Origin: Druceiella hillmani
Lineage: Eukaryota > Arthropoda > Insecta > Lepidoptera > Hepialidae
Reading direction: 5' to 3'
DNA length: 64,000 bases
NCBI GenBank assembly: GCA_039881145.1
Contig: JAYKKI010000039.1
Location: 15,692,001 to 15,756,000, forward strand
The translations under genes and the position numbers were made by a program. Positions 23,238-34,603 of this stretch are shown here, in pieces. The stretch's first letter is position 1. Every line of letters starts with the position of its first letter. The notes under the pieces are model-generated. The model saw only the letters and a program-made list of their open reading frames with translations, searched no databases and was not told the DNA's origin.

Positions 23238-23761
23238 TATTGCGCTGATAGTATTGGCTGATGCAATTGCCACGCAAAATCGTAATGTACAAATGTGTGC
23301 CAATGTCTCTGATTTCATAGATTTTTTTTGCGGTTTATCAAATCTATGTAAATACAACTTTAATATTTAGTGTTTATTTAGATATCACCCTTAGAGTTAT
23401 GAAAACTTCGCAAAAATTACAAATGTTCAAAATAAACGTAAAGCACTAAGAGAATTATAGAAAACTTCACTGTAAAGGAAGATCGAGAGATGGGAAATCC
23501 AAAAGGACCGGTGAGTTCCGTGATGAGCATCAACAAACTGGGCTGGAGCGCCTTACAATGTCATGTGATCGATATAATTCTTATCCACGCGTCAAAGACA
23601 TAATCAGATGCGACTGTGTGCACGAACCCGCCATTTAACAAAACAAATTAGTTTCAATTTTCTTTTCATTTATATCTTCAGGATACAGGTCAAGGCACGG
23701 GCCCCATGTCCTCCACAGGGCACAAGATATAAATTAATGCCCCATTCGAGAGAAACCATTT
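23238..23761 (+). other. Unassigned sequence with an open frame at 23475-23639
   Basis: The plus frame from about 23475 reads GRSRDGKSKRTGEFRDEHQQ, then TGLERLTMSCDRYNSYPRVK and IIRCDCVHEPAI before TAA. It is less AT-rich than its surroundings and has no ATG at its start. I do not recognise it. It may be a fragment of a transposon ORF. Confidence 0.25.
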
Positions 23762-24168
23762 ATTTTTAATTACCTCATTTAGTAATGTCTAATTACATCA
23801 TTTAGTGATATCTAATTACCTCCTGTTTAAGTACCTCCATTAGTGATGTCTAATTACCTCCTGTTTAATTACCTCATTTAGTGATATATAATTACCTCCT
23901 GTTTAATTACCTCATTTAGTGATATTTATTACCTCCTTTTAATTACCTCATTAAGTGATGTCTAATTACATCCTATTTAATTTAGTGATATCTAATTACC
24001 TCCTGTTGAATTATCTCATTTAGTGATGTTTAATTATCTCCTGTTTAATTACCTCATGTAGTGATGTTTAATTACTACCTGTTTAATTATCTCATTTAGT
24101 AATGTTTAATTACCTCCTGTTTAATTACCTCGTTTAGTGATGTCTAATTACCCCCTTTTTAATTAACT
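23762..24168. repeat. 38-bp tandem array
   Basis: The unit is TTTAGTGATGTCTAATTACC plus TCCTGTTTAATTACCTCA, with a period of 38 (for example GTGATA at 23881 and 23919). About ten imperfect copies, with some units shortened (around 23935 and 23975). Confidence 0.9.
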
Positions 24169-25227
24169 CATATATTGACACACGAATTGAAAGTTTCAGT
24201 TCTTAAGGTTTAATTAAAATAATTTTAAAATCTGTTATTGTTTATCAGAGAAATTACTCGTACTCTCTACTTGCTAATGTTGAAACACAAATAATTTCAG
24301 TAAAAAAAATGAGACATCGTCCATGTCTCAGCGTTTACTGCAACATTGCATTCACTTATTACTACTTTAGTATTTATTAGTATCAGAGCTAGTTACTCCT
24401 ACCCAGCGCTCAAATCATCAATCGAGACATATATTTTTAAATGGTTTCTTGCACCGTGACATTGTAACTTTATAAGCAGGATGACGAAATATATGAAAAA
24501 TCGAGAAGAAAAAAGAAAAAGAACGTATCATACAAATAATCAAAGTTACCTTCGGCGAATTGTGTATAAAATGCAATAGATATATAAATACTATATTAAA
24601 AACAAGGAAGGAAAACTTCATATATGGCATAATAAGAGTAGGGATGTATAAGGAAAGAAAGAGATGGCAACTGCGGTTAATATTTAAATGCGGACGTAAC
24701 AGATCTGTTAAATTATTTTTTATCGATAATTTGAGGTTTACAGTCATCCAAATCTCTAATATTTTTACTTTCTTTTTAAATGGCAACATTGTTTATGCCT
24801 TTTGTCAACTATGAAAAAATAGGAACTCTAAATAAAATAATTTTGTCTTTTTGGTAAAAAAAATGAATTTAAGGTTTAATAGTGAGTTGTAAAATTTTAA
24901 ATTAATTGAGTATTGTATGTTAATCTGGTTATATAGGCAATGAGGATTCATTATAGAGTGATATTCTATGTCGGATATTAAGAGGTTGCTGTGATATTAT
25001 GGACGCGATTTAAAACCGCGTTTTTGTAAATTCAGAATCTAGATTCGAGATCTTTTACTTAATTATAAACTTTAATTTAAAGAGATACATGTACCAATTT
25101 CTCTGACAATTAACTAAAACTAATAATATTTCACATTCATAATGTTGTAGCAAGCTGAAATCGACTGCGTGAACTGAGAGATGACATTTATATTTAAAAA
25201 GTATACATCCAAATACGTATATATCAA
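24169..25227. other. Unassigned AT-rich sequence
   Basis: A 123-codon minus ORF (24418-24789) overlaps an 84-codon plus ORF (24560-24814). The minus frame is hydrophobic and low-complexity (Phe, Ile, Leu rich), as expected of AT-rich noncoding DNA, and matches nothing I know. Confidence 0.35.
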
Positions 25228-25429
25228 GGAGGTAAAAAAAGGTCTTGAGGGGCGTTTTCATGGTGATAGTTCCTATGGCAGTTACCGCCGTGACAGCGTC
25301 ACTGTCACTAACTGTTGCCTTGTATACTCAGGCGAGCCTACACATTATAGTGGCAAAACGCTGTCACGACAGCTGCCACGACGGTAACTGTCAAATCAAT
25401 TGTCACCGTATACACGCCTTTTTACCCCC
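25228..25429. mobile_element. Imperfect foldback MITE of about 200 bp
   Basis: The left end GGTAAAAAAAGG and right end CCTTTTTACCCC are inverted. The inner arms also match: GGCAGTTACCGCCGTGACAG (around 25275) against CGACGGTAACTGTC and ACGCTGTCACGAC (around 25358-25392). GC-richer than the flanks. Overlapping ORFs (25181-25517) are arm readings. No other copy in this window. Confidence 0.65.
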
Positions 25430-25544
25430 ATGGTTTTTAATTACATACAATTATTTAAAACAACAGGAAATAGGACGATGCGCAGAAATACAACACAAAG
25501 AAGCATACATTTCTTAAGGTGGGAAACTTTTGATAAGCATTAAA
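25430..25544. other. Unassigned sequence
   Basis: Nothing recognisable. Confidence 0.3.
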
Positions 25545-25985
25545 TTATTGACGTAATATTTGAAAGCTTATAGTTACGGGAAACTTTATATGCCAACATA
25601 GGACATATTCCATAATTCAATAATATACTACACCGTAAATGGAGACTCATAGGAAATTGGGAGATTTGAAAGCTTACATTTACGGAACACTTTATGTGCC
25701 AGCATAGGTCTTCTTCCACAACTCAATAATATACTACACTATAAATGGACGCTCATAGGAAGTTGGGAGATTTGAAGACTTATATTTACGGAACAATTTA
25801 TATATCTGCATAGGGCTTATTCCACAACTCATTAATATACTACACTGTAAATGGAGGCTCATAGGAAGTGTAGAGATTTGAAAGCTTATATTTACGGAAC
25901 ACTTTATATACTAGCATAGGCCTTATTCTAGAACTCAGTAATATACTACACTGTAAACGAGTGCTCATAGGATGTTTGAGATTGG
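25545..25985. repeat. 106-bp tandem array, four copies
   Basis: AATATACTACA occurs at 25622, 25728, 25834 and 25940, exactly 106 bases apart. Each unit has TTTACGGAACACTTTATATG-like text, GCATAGG and a CTCATAGGAARTTGGGAGAT-type block. The 72-codon minus ORF overlapping the end is mostly array reading. Confidence 0.92.
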
Positions 25986-27974
25986 TATGGTGAGAAGACG
26001 TAGTTTCAGACGGTAATTTGGAGCTAAGGTGTAATGACTTGTTCGGATTATGTAACACGTCATAGAGGAGTCAGAGAATATATAGATTGCGTTGTCATAA
26101 ACGTCCTGTTAAGCAGTGACCTAAACTTTAAACTTAATGACGTCTTCTTCTGAGACTGCACATATAGTAATTACATCAGTTTATAAATCCCAATATGATT
26201 GCAGATCACGTGTCGATATCTGCCAAAAAAATTGATTGTTGTCTTTACTAAAATTTATCCGATATATAAATTCGTCTTCCATTAACACATAACCCGGTCC
26301 ATATAAATGTAGGCCAGTATACAACCGCGACAAAGTAATTTTAAGTATAATTTTTAAAAAATATTTCTTTATTTACGCTATGATAGTTTTAAGTGTATAC
26401 ATTACGATAATTTTATAAGGGCTGTTGATCAATTATAAAAAATATGTTTACCTTTTATAAAGAAAGTAAATTAATATAGATGTTTAACATACAATTTATT
26501 TAAATTCAGTCACCCTGAAAACGAAATGATATAATGTAATAATCCTCTTTTCTTTGGCCACTTGAATAAGATCATTTTTTTGCAAACAGGCATTTTCTTA
26601 AAAACAATATTTTTTAAGAATCATCATCATAGGGCATAAAATAGGTCACTATTTTCATCATAAAACTATTAACTGATAATTAAATGTTTTATAAAATGGT
26701 AATAATTATTGGTAATTAAAAAATTTCCAGATTATATTACAGCCCCACCTCAAATTCGCTTAGTCTTGTTAATTGTTTGGCATTATTATATATAATGTTA
26801 ATTTTACGGTATGTTTTAAGTATATTATGAGAAAAAAATTTAAACAACATTCAAAAATGTAAGTAATTTAAACGAGGCAATGTGAGAAGTAAAAGGGTAA
26901 TACCCACCAGTGGTATCGGTTATTTCTGAATTAAGTCAAATAAACGTCAAAAACAATGTTTTTATTTTTATGTAATTTATCTCACATTGCGTAGATTAAA
27001 CTCCGTGGGCCAATTTAGTAATAATTAAAAAGTCAATAAATTAAATAAAAATTATAGCTTTACTGTATAAAGTTGCGCGGTAAATATACTTATTTGCTCG
27101 CCGGGACAAGATTGTCATGGCGTCTTGACAGACAGTGATGGAAATATATATTTTTTTAAGTTATTGTTAATATCATTATTAAAAAAGATACTCGTTATCG
27201 AGCCAGGTTAACGATATATATAAATTAACAGTGTAGTATAAAGGATAGGCCCAAAAATATAATTTTACTTTGAGTACATTGTGTCTAATAATGAATGTTA
27301 TATTCTATTTATATCATAAACAAGATATGATTATGGTGAATAATGTGCCCATGTGTTTGTCTTGTTTGTCATAATAATATTTTTCACAATATTATATAAT
27401 AAAATAAAATAAATTTCAATTGGGTACAATTATTTTCGACACGACACTGTTTTCGTTAAAAATCTTAAACCATAGTGGCCATAACAGACTACAAAAACGA
27501 CCGAGGCGTCATAGACAAAACGGTGGTACGAGCGATATGCGGCCTCTCTGCTACCATTATATGAATGGGACAATTATATTTAGGAATGGTACATTATATT
27601 GTGCCATTCTATTTAGTAGTACGCATGAAGTATTAAACTAATCATACTATTCCTCTTGTGTCTTCTGGGTCTTATTACGCCCCAGGCCTTATTTGCTGCA
27701 TGTATCTTAGTGGATACACTTAAGATTAATTATGTATTCAAACTATGATAAAGAGAATACGAACCGTTTTCCAGTTAAGAGGCATCAAAAATATTTGTTA
27801 CTTCTTCATAATAAACTAATCAACGGTCTCAGATAGTGACGAAAACAAATAAAGAATGTAACGGTAATAGAAAAATAACATAGGGATGTTTGAACTTCTT
27901 AGATATTCGAATAAATTTTGAACCAAAATATTTTCATGAAAAAATTATAGAGAAATAGCTCTACACTTTATGAT
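25986..27974. other. Unassigned AT-rich sequence
   Basis: About 2 kb with no recognised repeat. A 73-codon ORF (27420-27641) was not recognised. Confidence 0.35.
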
Positions 27975-28165
27975 GTATGTCCATTTGTATACCTGTATAT
28001 TAATTTGTATATTTTTGTGTTTATTTATATACCTATATGTTCATTTGTATACATGTATGTTCATTTGTATACCTGTATGTTCATTTGTATATCTGTATGT
28101 TCATTTATATACCCATGTGTTCATTTGTATACATGTATGTTCACTTATATACCTGCATGCCTGTA
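27975..28165. repeat. 20-bp minisatellite
   Basis: The unit TTCATTTGTATACCTGTATG is repeated about nine times with substitutions. Because 20 is not a multiple of three, the 68-codon ORF across it cycles MYVHLYTC-like text through successive frames of the unit. It is not a gene. Confidence 0.9.
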
Positions 28166-28381
28166 AAAAAATGTAAAATCCTCTCGACTGGTGCTATTCC
28201 ATTTTTTTAAAACTAAATATCAATTTTTGTGATTCTGTACTGCGAAAGGAAAAAATATAATCGGACATTTATAAGATCACTTATGCATCTGCCCGACTGT
28301 CCCATTTCCTCAGGAAATGTTTGGCGTATAAATTTAAAATTTATTTTAGTAATGAAACTTATTTACACACTAATGAAACAT

Positions 28382-28450
28382 ATTAACAACAATAATGTTA
28401 TTATTGTTGTTAATATTATTATTAACAATAACAACATTATAACAATAATA
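28382..28450. repeat. Perfect AT-rich palindrome plus a second interrupted one
   Basis: ATTAACAACAATAATG, T, then its complement ATTATTGTTGTTAAT (28382-28414) form a near-perfect hairpin. It is followed by a second ATTAACAATAACAACATTAT block. AATGAAACTTATTTRCACA occurs on both sides (around 28353 and 28449) as a short direct repeat. Confidence 0.75.
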
Positions 28451-28833
28451 ATGAAACTTATTTGCACATTTAGCAACAGAAAAAAATTAAAAAATATATT
28501 TGTTGGAAAATATTGGAGGGGGCGAGTTTGGTGTAAAAGGAGCTTTTGTTGTTGGTCGTATGGAATATACTGAGAGGGCGAGTTACACAACTTTATGGTT
28601 TCGTACTTAAAAAAAAAGAAACAAAAACGGATCTTCATAACATTGTCTATGAAAGTCGTTTTTCTTAGAAACTGTCGGAAGTGGAAAATTGAAATTTGGC
28701 AAAGTAATAAAATATATTAACCCTCAAATATCACAGCCACGGTTCAGAAATGTTCGCATGGAGATTTAAAAATAATCAAAAATATTTGTATGCAAAATTT
28801 GGAGGGGATAAATAAAGTGCTTGGAACTTTTTA
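28451..28833. other. Unassigned sequence
   Basis: A short similarity within itself (GGAAAATATTGGAGGGGGCG and GGAATATACTGAGAGGGCGA near 28506 and 28561) suggests an old duplication. No gene. Confidence 0.3.
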
Positions 28834-29201
28834 AATACGGTAGTTGACTCATTCTAAATTTTGATATTTTTCGTACAATATTGTGAAATATAAGTTAATT
28901 AAAAACCAGTCTTGAAAAAAATTCAAAAATTGATTGAAAAATAAGCCAGTTGTAGGCTTCTAAATTTGAAGATACGGATAGAGTTGGGTATATCTCTGTC
29001 TCTTTTCCTCTTGTAGAATATAATGTGCAATATAAAAATGACCTCACAACACAGTATTGCTGTCCTTGTCTAAAGGTTAAATTTAAACTTTTGTAATTCG
29101 GTCAGTTTTTATGATTATTTAAAAAAATTTTCACTCTTCATCAACTTGTACCTTGAAATTATGATTAATGAAATAAAAAAAAAATTGTCAAATACCCAAT
29201 T
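28834..29201 (+). mobile_element. 360-bp dispersed element, copy 4
   Basis: Ends AATACGGTAGTTGACTCATT and AATACCCAAT; the body is collinear with the copies at 12762 and 18983. Confidence 0.88.
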
Positions 29202-29929
29202 TCACTTATCTTCTGCTATATCTGGAAGGATTAAAAAACTATTTTTTTATAATTTTATTTAATATAATTCTTAAGATATTGTCGACAACATTCACAAAAA
29301 TAAAGGCACACTCCTCCCCCCCTAGCCTCAGTATCCAAAAGTAAAAATTATAAAAAAAAAAGAAATTTCTCTAAAGCCTACAGGAAAAATCATAGCAATG
29401 ATACTAAATGTCTTAATAGCAATGATGCGAATGTCTTAGTTTAGGATACATTCTCATAATAGCAATGATACTAAATGTCTAAGTTTATTTATTTACATGG
29501 AAAAAACTGTTTATAATATTTGTAAATATAATACTTTAACCCACAGCATTGAGGTAAAAAATATCCGTAGACTGATATTTTAATTAATTTAGTAATTTTG
29601 AAGCGACTAGTATTTCTATTAAACTATGTATACAAATAATTTTTTCACAACGTAAATATATTGTATACTATATACAGCAATATATTAACATTGTAAAAAT
29701 TTTAATTAAATTTTTTTAAAAATTTTTTTACACTTTTACATAAAACAAACTAATTACAAAAATGTATAATTTGACATAAAATTAGAGTCATTGATTTTTG
29801 AATTTCCCTTTACTTATGATATAAAGCCTCCAATTATGCCGATTTTCAAGACTGTAGATTGACCGGATGTACCCGGAACGAATAAAAAAAAGTCTTTTCA
29901 AGTCCTACAATTTTTGTTGTATGAACCAA
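29202..29929. other. Unassigned AT-rich sequence
   Basis: The phrase TAGCAATGATACTAAATGTC recurs at about 29393 and 29460 (a local duplication). No gene. Confidence 0.3.
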
Positions 29930-30150
29930 AAAAAATTGAAACCAAAAACTAAAATAGTTTTTATAGGAATGTAAGGCTGTAGACCTCAGCATACGATAGT
30001 AATTTAAACTTGATATCTCAAGCCGTTTCTGAGGAAAAGGGCTTTGACTGACAGGCGAATGGACGGACAGACAACAAAGTGATCCTATAATGATTGTTTT
30101 TTTTTTTCATTTTGAGAGACGGAGCCCTATTCAATTAGCATGAAATAACT
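29930..30150 (+). repeat. Fragment of dispersed element A (tail module)
   Basis: AGGAAAAGGGCTTTGACTGA, then GGACGGACAGACAACAAAGT and GATCCTATAATGATTG, correspond to AAGAAAAAGGGTATTGACAG, ACAGATGGACGACAAGAAAA and GGGATCC at 45357-45412. Text of the type ACAGACAACAAAGTGATCCT is one I recall as common in insect repeats. Only this module of the element is visible here. Confidence 0.55.
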
Positions 30151-30559
30151 TTTTGCATCATAATATAAAAATTGTTTATATACTACAAAAATGCGAAAGT
30201 TCAGATTTGGCTTTTCAGTAATTATCGAAACATGAGATTTAATTATCAAAATATAATTACAAGTGAAATAAATTCATCTTAGATAATCTTGCGTCGTAGC
30301 TAACCAACATAGTCATGTTGTTATCACAAACGCTGCAAAAAATAACAATTTCAGGACAAACATATTTAATTTTTGCTTGACACACGTGGAAAGTTTTATG
30401 TTCAGGAGACGGGGGTCCTAACTACAGCTACTGTGAATTTCAGTAACTTTCGGTAACTATTAATAAAATCATAAAAATGCAAAACGTTTCGTGTCAACAT
30501 AACCCAACCTCAATGTCGCCATATTATTAGAAAAACTTTCCACTAAAATGTTTGTATGT
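30151..30559. other. Unassigned AT-rich sequence
   Basis: Nothing recognisable. Confidence 0.3.
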
Positions 30560-30785
30560 GTCTATGTACTGAAACCACGTAGTGCCCTTTCAACTCCTAC
30601 TTTGACAGGTTTATTTTCCAGAATTTTATGTAAGACGCTTCTAAATATATTACTAAAAATCTATGTGTCTAAGTATGTACTAAAACCAAGTAGTACCCGT
30701 TCAACTCGTACTTTGATAGGTTTATTTTCCAGAATTTTATGTAAGACGCTTCTAAAGATATTACTAAAAAAGTTCACAAAAATAT
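30560..30785. repeat. 111-bp tandem duplication
   Basis: GTACTGAAACCACGTAGTGC (30566) and GTACTAAAACCAAGTAGTAC (30677) begin two copies that share TTTATTTTCCAGAATTTTAT and GTAAGACGCTTCTAAA. The period of 111 is a multiple of three, so the 79-codon ORF contains a repeated peptide (GLFSRILCKTLL twice). A weak relative (GAACCCACGTAGTGC) is at 55951. I read it as a repeat rather than a protein gene. Confidence 0.75.
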
Positions 30786-31233
30786 GATCATCACGTCACC
30801 TATGTCCCAAAGAAATGATCCACAATGAAATTTAAAATTTTGGAAGAACTAAGATTACTAGAAAACGTAGCAATGTTTCTATATCTTGAACTTTTAAGAA
30901 ATACACGACGTTTAGATAAGTTTTTTGTTGTGTTATTTAGAGTGTAAAGATGAAATCATGATATATTTTATTTCTTATACATTGACAGCATATCACAAAG
31001 TGATTTATTATACAATGAAAGGATATCACACTAATTTGTTAATTTCAATAATTAACAATTTAGTCAACAAATTAGTTCACGCAACTTAAATTCGTCTACA
31101 AACTTATTTTTTTATTAAAGTTTGTGTGAAAGTCGTCTTACACCTTTCCGCATTGAGTGTGAAAACTATTCAGTCTTACAGTTTGAAAAGCGCGCGCAGT
31201 CCGTTTAGTTGATTAATAACAGAACATAGTTAC
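30786..31233. other. Presumed start of an intron on the minus strand; otherwise unassigned
   Basis: This lies just downstream, on the minus strand, of the exon at 31234-31297. I found no convincing second exon here. Confidence 0.3.
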
Positions 31234-31297
31234 CTTCTCCAATGAGCGTGCACATAACCACCAAAGCACAGAAGGCAAAACTTTGATATGAAGCCAT
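31234..31297 (-). CDS. First coding exon of a secreted or membrane protein (signal peptide)
   Basis: The minus strand shows ATG in strong context (ATCAAAATGGCTTC), then 21 codons reading MASYQSFAFCALVVMCTLIG and E, then G at the exon edge followed by the donor GTAACT (31233 down). The peptide has a short polar N-terminus and a hydrophobic core of about 12 residues, as expected of a signal peptide, so the product probably enters the secretory pathway. The exon ends in phase 1, and exon 1 of many secreted insect proteins encodes just this part. Upstream is a GC-richer leader with an initiator-like start at about 31420. No later exon is recognised in the window, so the intron may be long or the rest lost. 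The family cannot be named from the signal peptide. Confidence 0.6.
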
Positions 31298-31425
31298 TTT
31301 GATTACGAATCAAAACTAATTTATTAAAACTTAAAAAAAAATTTAAAATCGAAATGGAATGCCCGATGTCGGTTTCGGACCGGGCAGAGGTCGTACGCGC
31401 GCGACCGCCTGCGATCGACTGAATG
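31298..31425 (-). promoter_or_regulatory. 5' leader with Inr-like start and DPE-like downstream element
   Basis: On the minus strand, CATTCAGTCG contains TCAGT, the arthropod initiator, with the A at about 31420. At +28 to +32 the sequence CGACC matches four of five positions of the downstream promoter element consensus. The leader is CpG-rich (GGTCGCGCGCGTACGACC) in an otherwise AT-rich region and runs about 120 bases to the ATG at 31297. No TATA box is seen at -30, consistent with an Inr/DPE promoter. Motif reading only. Confidence 0.4.
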
Positions 31426-32164
31426 CAATGATGAACTAGCACGGGAGCTTCACTATCGACCTAAGCTACATCACTTCTCAACAGTTTAGAATAATAAATA
31501 AACAAGACAGTTACCACAGGAACGATCATTTCAATGAATTAATAAAGACAATTGATTGAATCAGACCAGCGCGGTAAGGGTCTATGTTGCACTTTAATAA
31601 TTGTCCTTTTAGGATTCTGCATTTAAAAAAAAAAGGTTCGATACCAAATGTTCCTATGTCCACCCATTCATTACGTCTAATTTTTTTTCCAGAGGCTAAC
31701 ACTGAGTTGCGTAATATTTAAAATAATTGGGGAAGTCTAAAAAAACTTCCCAGTTCATTAATAATAATGACAACGTTACTAAGATTTGAATTTGAAAAGT
31801 GTTGCGCGTTTAGTATGTATACATTTTACTTTGCTCTTATCAATTTTTAATTAGATATGTGATACGGAAAATGAACTTGTTTAAGATTTATATTACAATA
31901 ATTTTTATTGTTAATTGAATAAGTAGATGACAATAGGATAAGACCTTGCCATATTGTTTCACTTAAGGCGGAGTTCATCTGACATCTGATTCACGGAATC
32001 ACTGTTTCTTAATACGTTTTTATTAGCTTTACTCATTTGGGACTAAGACGTAAAACAAATCTAGGAAATCGATTTTCACCCAATTCTTATTGTTTATCTA
32101 CATTAGGTTTTGGCAGCTTATGTAGTTCTAATGACAATACCATAATGTGGGCACCATGAGCTGA
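31426..32164. other. Unassigned AT-rich sequence upstream of the signal-peptide exon
   Basis: No repeat or gene identified. On the minus strand this would be the promoter-proximal upstream region of the exon at 31234-31297. Confidence 0.3.
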
Positions 32165-32480
32165 AACAAAGGTGGAAGAAGGAAATGGTTATAGAAACTC
32201 CTCAATGGCTAACAGTAAATATGTTGAATTTAGTTTTGTTTGACTTGTCTCATTGAGACCTTTGGTTACATATTGTAACCAGGAGGATCTGATGATGGAG
32301 AAGGGTGGAGAAGGTGGTCATGGGAATTTCCTAATGGCTAACAGTAAATCCGGCGAGTGTTTTCACTTTACTTATATATTATATGCAGGAGGGTTTGTTG
32401 GTGATGGAGGAAAGGAATCATGGAAACTTCTCAATGATTAACGGTAAGTCAATCGAGTTTGGACTCGTTTAATTTGTCTC
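32165..32480 (+). repeat. Degenerate tandem repeat of about 100-130 bp, related to dispersed family B
   Basis: Three units share ATGG-GGAAACTYCTCAATGRTT then AACAGTAAA (near 32210, 32340 and 32439). The first and last are followed by TTGTCTCAWTGRG and CTTTGGTTA. The last unit reads CGAGTTTGGACTCGTTTAAT, the same text as AGAGTTTGGACTCGTTTAAC near 39018 and CGAGTTTGAACTTGTTTCAC near 40020. The 62-codon ORF is a reading of the repeat. Confidence 0.65.
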
Positions 32481-34174
32481 AATGGGTTCTTTGGTTAGAA
32501 AAGAGTGTTTTTTATATTTTTTAAACTAAACATTTTACTTAATTTTAATTGTTTTTTATATATGGTTAATATGAAGCTAATGTTAAGATCTATACCAAAT
32601 TTAGTTATGTTTTTGCAACTGGGATCGGACGAGCCATAGAACTTCGTGAGTGTTTTAACTCTGGATAGAGAAAGTTTGAGATGAAATATTGTTAAATAGG
32701 CACTTTTAAATTAGTCATCACCAAGGCGAATTAGAGATGATAAAACATTGTATTCTTGTAGTTCTAGTCATTTTTAGTAAATACCTACAGTTCTTGACAG
32801 TTCTGGTACATTTCGACGACAATAAAAACAGCACCATCTAGCGTCTTGAGTTGTTTACTATACATCTACAATTGACTGAATATTTTCTATGTTAAAAATT
32901 ATGTGGTCTATGAACGTTCATATTCAAAATTAAATATGAACGTAATAAAAAATGCCTAGTTAGTCACATTAAATTTTCTTCACTATAAGAGTGTATGGTG
33001 ACCACCAATTTTTTTTTACTTTTTTCAATAATATTATTTATATGCTTTTAAAAGTACATTAAAATACCTATCAAAATATAAAAATAAATCATAGCGGTCT
33101 CCACACATGGTCGATATTTTCTTTAAAACTAAATTAATTTCATACTACAATTTGAAATTAATTCCGTTTATTTACAACGTTAGCTACTTTACATATCTTG
33201 TCATTGAGGAAGGGCCTGGATAATTCATTAATTTTCTTTAAAAATCTGTTTGAATATCTACAGTAATTTAATTATAATCATTCTTACATTAATTATTCGT
33301 AGCCCTGAGAATATAGATGAAGATATTCCAGTATTTAAAAATATTACCGAAAATTTATGTACTAACTACATATATATCTATGTCACATGAAATTTATTAA
33401 AACACGAATTAATTCTACATGTGATGTATTTTTTCAAAGAAATTTTTTAACTATTTTTCAGAAAAAAACTCTTATAAATTGATGGCCCACCTTCACCATA
33501 GCTCAGGAAAATTTGAAAATAATCATGAACTTTGAGAATTAGCTACATATTGAATGAAAATTATCAGGATATAAAAATTCTAGCGCAATTAATATTCGTA
33601 AAAAATTAATTGTTTATTTCCTTATAATTGCAGAACCATTGGTTTTACAGAAAAAGTTTCTTGACGGTTCAGTCGTAACGCTCCCCAATCAGCTCCTCAT
33701 ATACGCGATGTGATACGGCGTTGGTGCGGTCGGTGGCGGATACCACAGCAGGCATGGCTTTTGAGCATAAAATCGGAGTGCATTACAGTTAATATTTAAG
33801 TGGGGAGCTGTTAGCACTGAACACTAAGTTGCAAAAAATACCTATACAAAATATAAAATACCTATATAAAAACTAAGTGCTTTGCAAAAAATACCACTTT
33901 GGAAGGAAAACGAGTGACAAAATGGATGAAATTAGGAGAGGTAGGTATGATTACATTTAATGTACTTTCGCAATGTCACATGCACAGTGAATGCTGGTGT
34001 AGTACTTTACGATGATGCTAGAATTTAAATTGTTCTGTAATTCCATCACACGGGGAAAAATAATTGTTCATAAAAATGAAAAAAAAAATACAAAACTATT
34101 AATAAAAATATTAAAAATTAAAAATTTTATAGCACATTACAAGCGAAATTTCTTTATGTTGTAATTAAAATCAT
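32481..34174. other. Unassigned AT-rich sequence
   Basis: No gene recognised. A short GC-richer stretch at about 33680-33770 (GTGATACGGCGTTGGTGCGG) and a small local duplication (GCAAAAAATACC near 33831 and 33883) are the only visible structure. Confidence 0.35.
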
Positions 34175-34603
34175 TCAAAATAATGACACACTGTTGTACA
34201 ACACCGTACTCACTGCTAAAGGATATCTCTTCGGAGTTTTATTTCTCCTTTTTTCATATTGTAGACTAATTTTAACGGCGCCTATTTCGCCGAAAAAAAC
34301 AATTATACTGGCTACAGTATCAGATATTTTATTATCAAAATTGTGTGTTAAAAATACGAAGTCAAAGACGATGTCTGCCATTAACGGTTGAGAATTAATT
34401 CCATTCTATACAAAACAATCCTAGCTGCATTTGTATCAATACCATCAGAACTCCGTGCCGAGTAAAACTGAATTGGCTGAAACACAACAAATCTGCTTCT
34501 TGCTCTTCGCCCACAAATTGGGCTATCACTATCATTAGACCATGTATATCGTGCGAAACCAAAGACCTTGCTAAGACGAATTAACACGGTGGGTCTGCTA
34601 CTT
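34175..34603 (-). CDS. Two abutting unrecognised ORFs, possible transposon or exon relic
   Basis: The upstream frame (down to 34381) has no ATG at its start and is open from a TGA near 34605. It reads FARYTWSNDSDSPICGRRAR, then RSSDGIDTNAARIVLYRMEL and ILNR, then TAA. The stop overlaps the next ATG as TAATG. The second frame begins MADIVFDFVFLTHNFDNKIS and continues with KISLQYEKRRNKTPKRYPLA, where a strong splice-donor sequence, GTGAGT (34213 down), occurs. Composition is protein-like, with many Arg and Asp residues. A one-base shift would join the frames into about 130 codons, so this may be a frameshifted exon. I recognise no family. Confidence 0.3.

Noticed and set aside
24418..24789. 123-codon hydrophobic minus ORF as a membrane protein
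   Set aside because: Low-complexity Phe/Ile/Leu composition is expected of AT-rich noncoding DNA; no start context or homology.
30548..30787. 79-codon ORF with duplicated peptide as a gene
   Set aside because: The duplication is a 111-bp tandem repeat and a related fragment at 55951 is not open; no gene signals.
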